Translations under genes and position numbers: made by a program | Notes under the pieces: generated by a model | Told to the model about the DNA's origin: nothing | What the model saw: only the letters and a program-made list of their open reading frames with translations | Databases searched by the model: none | NCBI GenBank assembly: GCA_030710605.1 | Contig: CP092884.1 | Coordinates: 17,155,483-17,219,482, forward strand | Length of the DNA: 64,000 bases | DNA from: Cordylochernes scorpioides | Lineage: Eukaryota; Arthropoda; Arachnida; Pseudoscorpiones; Chernetidae | Reading direction: 5' to 3' | Part shown: piece by piece, positions 23,401 through 29,400 of the stretch | Layout: each line of letters begins with the position of its first letter | Position numbering within the stretch: position 1 is the stretch's first letter

Positions 23401-26400
23401 CGATAGCCCGCACCCTCCTCCATCAATATGGGAAGAGGAAAGAAAAAGACCAGCAATGCTGACATCGAAGTTACGCCCTGAAGAATGTGAACAGGAAGTA
23501 ACTATGTGTAATGCTAAGCCGCCCTTTGACATGGTTGCAAGGGGCTATAGCCCCGATACACCTGTGTTTGTCTCCCCAGCCTTCCCACCTTTACACTACT
23601 TTGGCTCCGCCGCCAAATCTGCCCTCTACCTAGAACCTGAAAACCCCCAAATCACTCCTGAGACAGTTGAGGAAATTGACAGGAGAACCCTGTCCCAATA
23701 CAACTGCTACACCCATCCCGACCTACACCGCTCCGTTGCTAGGATTCTCCTGAATCGCCGCTCTTGCTTCCTTGGGATTTCAGAGGAGCTGAAGGCCATG
23801 ACTGCTGACCGCGACCAACTACTGGAGAAACTTTCTGCCTTCGAAGCCTCCTCCGCCCGCCCTCCTGTTAGATCTACCCCTACCCAAACCTGCCCAGCTC
23901 CTTCCTGCAAGGACACCTGCTCCCAGACTGATCCAGTCAGGCCCGCCCCCACGTTGCTTGCTCCCGCTGCTACAAAGAGGAAGCAGCCCGAAGCTCCCAA
24001 CCCACCTGCTAAGAGGACAAAAGTGCTAGGTCCTGCTAAACCTGTGCCTTCCCGCGCTTTCAAACCGGCGGCCGCCCGAGTGACCCTCCACGGAGAAAAA
24101 CGGCGGCCCACACAGTGGTCATCTCCGATGACCCGCAGGCCGACCCCAGGGAAATGCTAAAAGCTGTCCGCGCTGCACACACTCTCCCCCAAGGCGTCTG
24201 GGCTTCCCTGCGAACCAAAGGGAAGCTTGTCCTCCACTCCAGCAACCCCGATACCATCCCAGCTGTTACCACCTCCCTGGCCAACAAGCTGGATGGCATG
24301 AAGGTCCGCCAACAGAAAGAGATCCTGCCTCGCATCTGCCTCTTCAAAGTGGATGAGGAGACATCCAACTCCACCATTGAAGAGACGCTCCTGGAAACCC
24401 CTGCTGTCAGCCAACTCCCTGGGGACAAGGTGGTGCGCGTGGCGCACCGTTCTGCACCCAGAAACGGGACCTTTACCTTCAGAGCCCTGGGCAATCGCGG
24501 AAGGATCGTGGTGGATGGAGTAATCCTCAACTTCGAGGAGTCCATCCGCGCCCGAGTCCGCTTCCGCTGTTGTGGCTTCGGCCACAACTTTGCCCAATGC
24601 ACCAGAGCTCCTAAGTGCTTCCACTGCGGTGAAGACGGCCATGAAGGCCGCGCCAGCCCCTCCATTGCGAACCAGCGCACATCCAAATGTGCCAACTGCT
24701 GCGCCAAGGGCCTCCCAGACAAACACGAGGCGAGAGCCTCAAGCTGCCCCATCTTGAAGTCTAGAGCCCTCAAGTTCTAGGCTTCCAGGACCTCCTGCCT
24801 TCTCAACTGGACTCCATTCCTGCTTCTCACTGCATCAAGGCGCTGTTTCCCTGACTTCTCCAGCTTCCTCCACCTCTGCGATGACACCTCCACTGCCAGA
24901 TCCTAGGATCCCTTGCCACCAGTTCGCGTTCTGCAGCCATAGTAGGGCTAGAAGACCTTATTCGATAGGCCAATTAGCCCGGATTCTCAAGAAACTGAAC
25001 TTTAATAAACTAGTTATTTATTGGCGAATCGTGTTTGTGGTCATTTACTATAATACTACATTGGTGAGCCGTGACTTCAGATAGTCCAGTTTGTCCCCCC
25101 ACCCGAGGTAAGGCTTCTGGATACTATTGGAGTTAAAAGCTTCTCTCGATTTAGCAGCACTTCTTGTCAGTCGCTAATAACCCCCCACCCGTGGTAAGGC
25201 TTAGGGATACTGCTTGAAGTAAGGGCATCCACATTATTGGTGGTGTCTTAGGGATCGAGATGACTACAATAGGAACCTTTTTGGAAATTCCCGAATAATT
25301 AATATGGCTGAAAGTGAGGCAGAAGCTGCAAAGGTCGCAGTTAAAATTCTACCCTTCTGGTCAGATAGACCCGAAATATGGTTTTAGCAGGTGGAGGCGC
25401 AATTTGCCATCAATGGAATCAGCCAAGAAATGACTAAATTCAACTATTTGGTGGCCCAATTGGAACCTCATTTTGTCGAAAATCTCTGGGACATCATTTA
25501 AGATCCCAAAACAAGACCAAATATTCTTCTGCAAAGGATCGCCTAATAACAATTTTCAAGGAGAGTGAAGAAAAGAAACTTAGAAGGCTACTTACTGGGC
25601 TAGAACTCGGAAACCTGAAGCCTAGCCAACTACTCAGGAAAATGAAGACCCTTAAATCTAAAAAAGATATCTCTGACAAAGTTATCCGAACCCTCTAGAT
25701 GGACAAACTACCAGGAAATATTAAAATATTTTAGCAGTTAGTAGGGAGGATCTGGACAGCCTCGCCAAAATGGCGGATAAGATACAGGAGATAAGTCCTC
25801 AAGCACAAACTTTCGAAACCGAAAGTAAAGATACAAATATTGAAGAATGAACTTCCGCTGTAGCGTCTTTGACCCCACCCTCACCATTCACCCTTGAGAG
25901 GAGTGGAGAGGGGACTCTGCGTGTTTGCCTTACGTCGGAGTGCCACTGGCTGAAAGTTGGTGAAGCTGTAAGCTGGTCTTCGGCCCTTGGTTAGCTGGCG
26001 CGAGACGCACGAGTCTTGAAACTCTTGGGTCTTCGCTCTGTGTGTGCGCCATTGGGAGCGTCCTTGCCGTGCGCGAAATTTTCACCAGGGCTAGGCCTGG
26101 TGTTGAAAAACCAAGGGGTAACACAGTAGTAACACCCCCCGCCTTCGCGAGGTTCCCTGCGTAAACCTCAGAACCTCAGAGGTCCTTGATTCGACGGCAG
26201 ATTCAGGGAGTACTGGGAACTAAGGATTCGAGGGCCAAAGGGAGGGGGGGAGCGTAGGACGGGTTTAACTAAGTCCGAACGAGAGGGCTCGGTCAGCAAC
26301 CTTGCTATGAACTCTCGGAGACGCCTGTGGGTGAATGGTCAACCCCATGGAGCCAGACCATAATGGCGGGCGCGAGGGGCCTACCAATGGCCGCTCGGTG

Positions 26401-29400
26401 CATGGAGAATGCATCATTCCCTTTTGGCTGTGTGACCTGGATGTCAGCAATGGTGTACGGTTTATGGACCTTCGAGGTCTGGGAAACTATTGCTTCTAGT
26501 CTGTAGCGTATTTGAGGGAAGAAATCGCAGCTCTTAGATTTTCAAAACGGTATAGTCGCGCCTAGGCATCCCGGTCGAGAGAACGTTCGATATCCCAGTC
26601 GTGAGAACGCCCCAGATCACCATACAGGCGATATAAACCGAATGGTCAATTCTGCTAATACCATTACAAGTTTGGTCAAAATTGCCGTCCAGACAAATGC
26701 AAATCGCCTTGCCAGTGGAACACTTCTCCGGAAAGCTCCCGTGGGCAGTTGGAACGGCGACACAACTAGCTGCCCAAACAATAAATTTAGGTTGCAAATC
26801 TAAATTTGTTCATCACCGATTTGAAGACTGGAATGAGATTTCTAATCGATAACGGAGATGATGTCTCTCTAATTCCATATAGTGGAAAAGGGACTCGCTT
26901 GGACGATTTTCAATTATATGCTGCAAATGGGAGCATTATTCCGACATATGGATTCCAAGTCTTGGATGTCGATTTGGATTTGAGAAGAAAATTCAAGTGG
27001 AATTTTATCATGGCCAAGGTGTCTAAAGGAATTCTGGGAGCTGATTTCTTAAAGGATCACAACCTATTAATCTATCTGAAAAACAGTCAGTAATTGATGG
27101 TTTAACTAACATGAAAGCAAAAGGAACAGTAACCTCGATCAGTTATGGCATCAGTAGCCTAGACAAGAATTCAAAAAATTCAAAGTTGTATTCTTCTTTC
27201 CCAAATATAGCGATTACAAATTTAATGAAGCCAAAAATCCAACACAATGTCAAGCATTACATCACTACGAAAAGTCCGCCGGTATAGCTAGAGCAAGGCC
27301 ACTTAATAGCGAACTTTTAAATATCGCAAAAAGAGAATTTCAATATATGTTTGAAAATGGTATAATTCGACCATCAAGATCGCCTTGTGCAAGTTCCTTG
27401 CACATGGTTAAAAATAAAGATGGCTTCTGGAGACCTTGCGGTGATTATCGCAACCTCAATAGTGCTACCATTCCAGACCGATAATCTGTTACCAAGCTGG
27501 AAGATTTTAATCATATATTAAAGAAAACCCGTTTCTTTTCGAAAATAGACCTATATAAGGCATACTACCAAATACCAGTTAACAGAAATGATCGCGAAAA
27601 AACAGCGGTGATCACACTATTTGGACTGTTCGAATTTGAGGTGATGAGTTTTGGACTATGCAGCGCCCCTGCAACGTTCCAGAGGTTCATCAACGAAGTG
27701 TTACATGGATTAGATTTTGTCTTTACATACTTGGACGATATCCTAGTGGCTTCGGCATCCAAAGAAGAACATGAAAACCATCTGAGAACAGTTTTCTCGA
27801 GACTTGACCAATACGGACTACGCATCAATCAAGCAAAAACCGTCCTAAATGTAAATAACATCGAATTCCTAGGATATCTAATCACCCCAGAAGGAACCAA
27901 GCCGATAAAGTCGAAGGTGTAAGCCATTATGGAATATAAGAAACTTGAAACAATTCAAGATTTCCGCAAATTTTTAGGAATGATAAACTTGTATCGCCGA
28001 TTCTTGAGGAATGCTGCGGAAAACCAAGCTTTCCTGAAAGATTTCTTAAAGGGGTCGAAGAAAAATGACAAGCGTCCTATTCCTTGGACGGAAGTAGCCG
28101 AACAGAAATTTGAAAAATGCAAATCTGAACTATCAAAAGCAGCACTGTTGACATTCCCCGACCCTGATTGTCAGTTGACCTTATGCACGGACGCCTCGAA
28201 TACGGCAATGGGAGCAGTTTTACAGCAGTTAGAAGATAGAGCTTGGAAACCATAAGCATTTTTTTCAAAATAATTTAGTGAAAGTCAAACCAAGTATAGT
28301 ACATATGATCGCGAATTATTAGCAATATTTTCTGCTATCAAACATTTTAAATTCTTCTTGTAAGGTAGAGAATTTACTGGTTTCACAGATCAGAAACCTC
28401 TAACCTAAGCGTTTCAGCAGAACCCCGAAAAAGCTTCTCCACACCAAGTCCGGAAATTACAGTATATTTACCAGTTCACAACTTCCATCAAACACATCAG
28501 TGGCAAAGACAACGTTGTAGCTGATACATTGTCCAGAATCAACGAAATAATATCCAATGCTATCGCCGAAAAACAACAAGGTGACGTTGATCTGGCTAAT
28601 CTACGATCACAAAATAAGTCGCTCAGTTTCAAAGAACATCCTTTACCTTTGGGCAGAACCTTATGGTGCGAAGTCTCTACTTCTAAAATACGACCATATA
28701 TCCCAGAAGAGTTCAGGATGACTATTTTCAAATCGATTCATGAACTGTCTCAATCAAGACTACAGTCAAAGAAGTTATATCCCGCTATATATGGTTCAAC
28801 ATGATAAGAGACATAAGGAATTGGGCTGAAGCATGACTAGGCTGCCAGAAAAGTAAAGTTACTCGCCACACAAAGACCGAATATGGCAAATTCGAACTGC
28901 CAGATGACCGGTTTGGAACAGTCCACATCGACTTGATTGGCCCCTGCCACCATCAGAAGGGAAAACCTATTGTCTGACATGCATAGACCGTTTCACCAAT
29001 TGGGTAGAAGTTGTACCATTGTAAGACATTAAAACCGAAACTATAATCAAATCCTTCTACAGAGATTGGATTAGTCGATATGGAACTCCATGCTATCTTA
29101 TTACCGATCGTGGCATGCAATTCATGTCCCAACAACTGAAGGAATTTGCTACGATATGTGGAATACAATTGAAGCATACTACATCATACCATCCTCAAAG
29201 TAATGGCAAAGTATAAAGGTTTCATCGAACTTTGAAAACAGCCATAAGTGCTCATAACCACACCAAATGGACACAGAAAGTCTGCCTACAGTTTTTTTAG
29301 GGCTAAGATCTTCAATCTACGGCACTTCTGATTACTCCATAAAACAGATGGTATTTGGCAAGACTATCAGACTTCCAGGTGAATTTTTCAACAATTCAAA

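Larger units (their letters stand above)
21542..25060 (+). repeat. 5' LTR of plus gypsy, interrupted
   Basis: The pieces 21542-21773 and 25012-25060 together make about 281 bp, equal in order and almost in length to the intact 3' LTR at 29893-30167 (275 bp). The break lies in the TTTAATAAACT motif, which contains the LTR's AATAAA. Confidence 0.8.
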
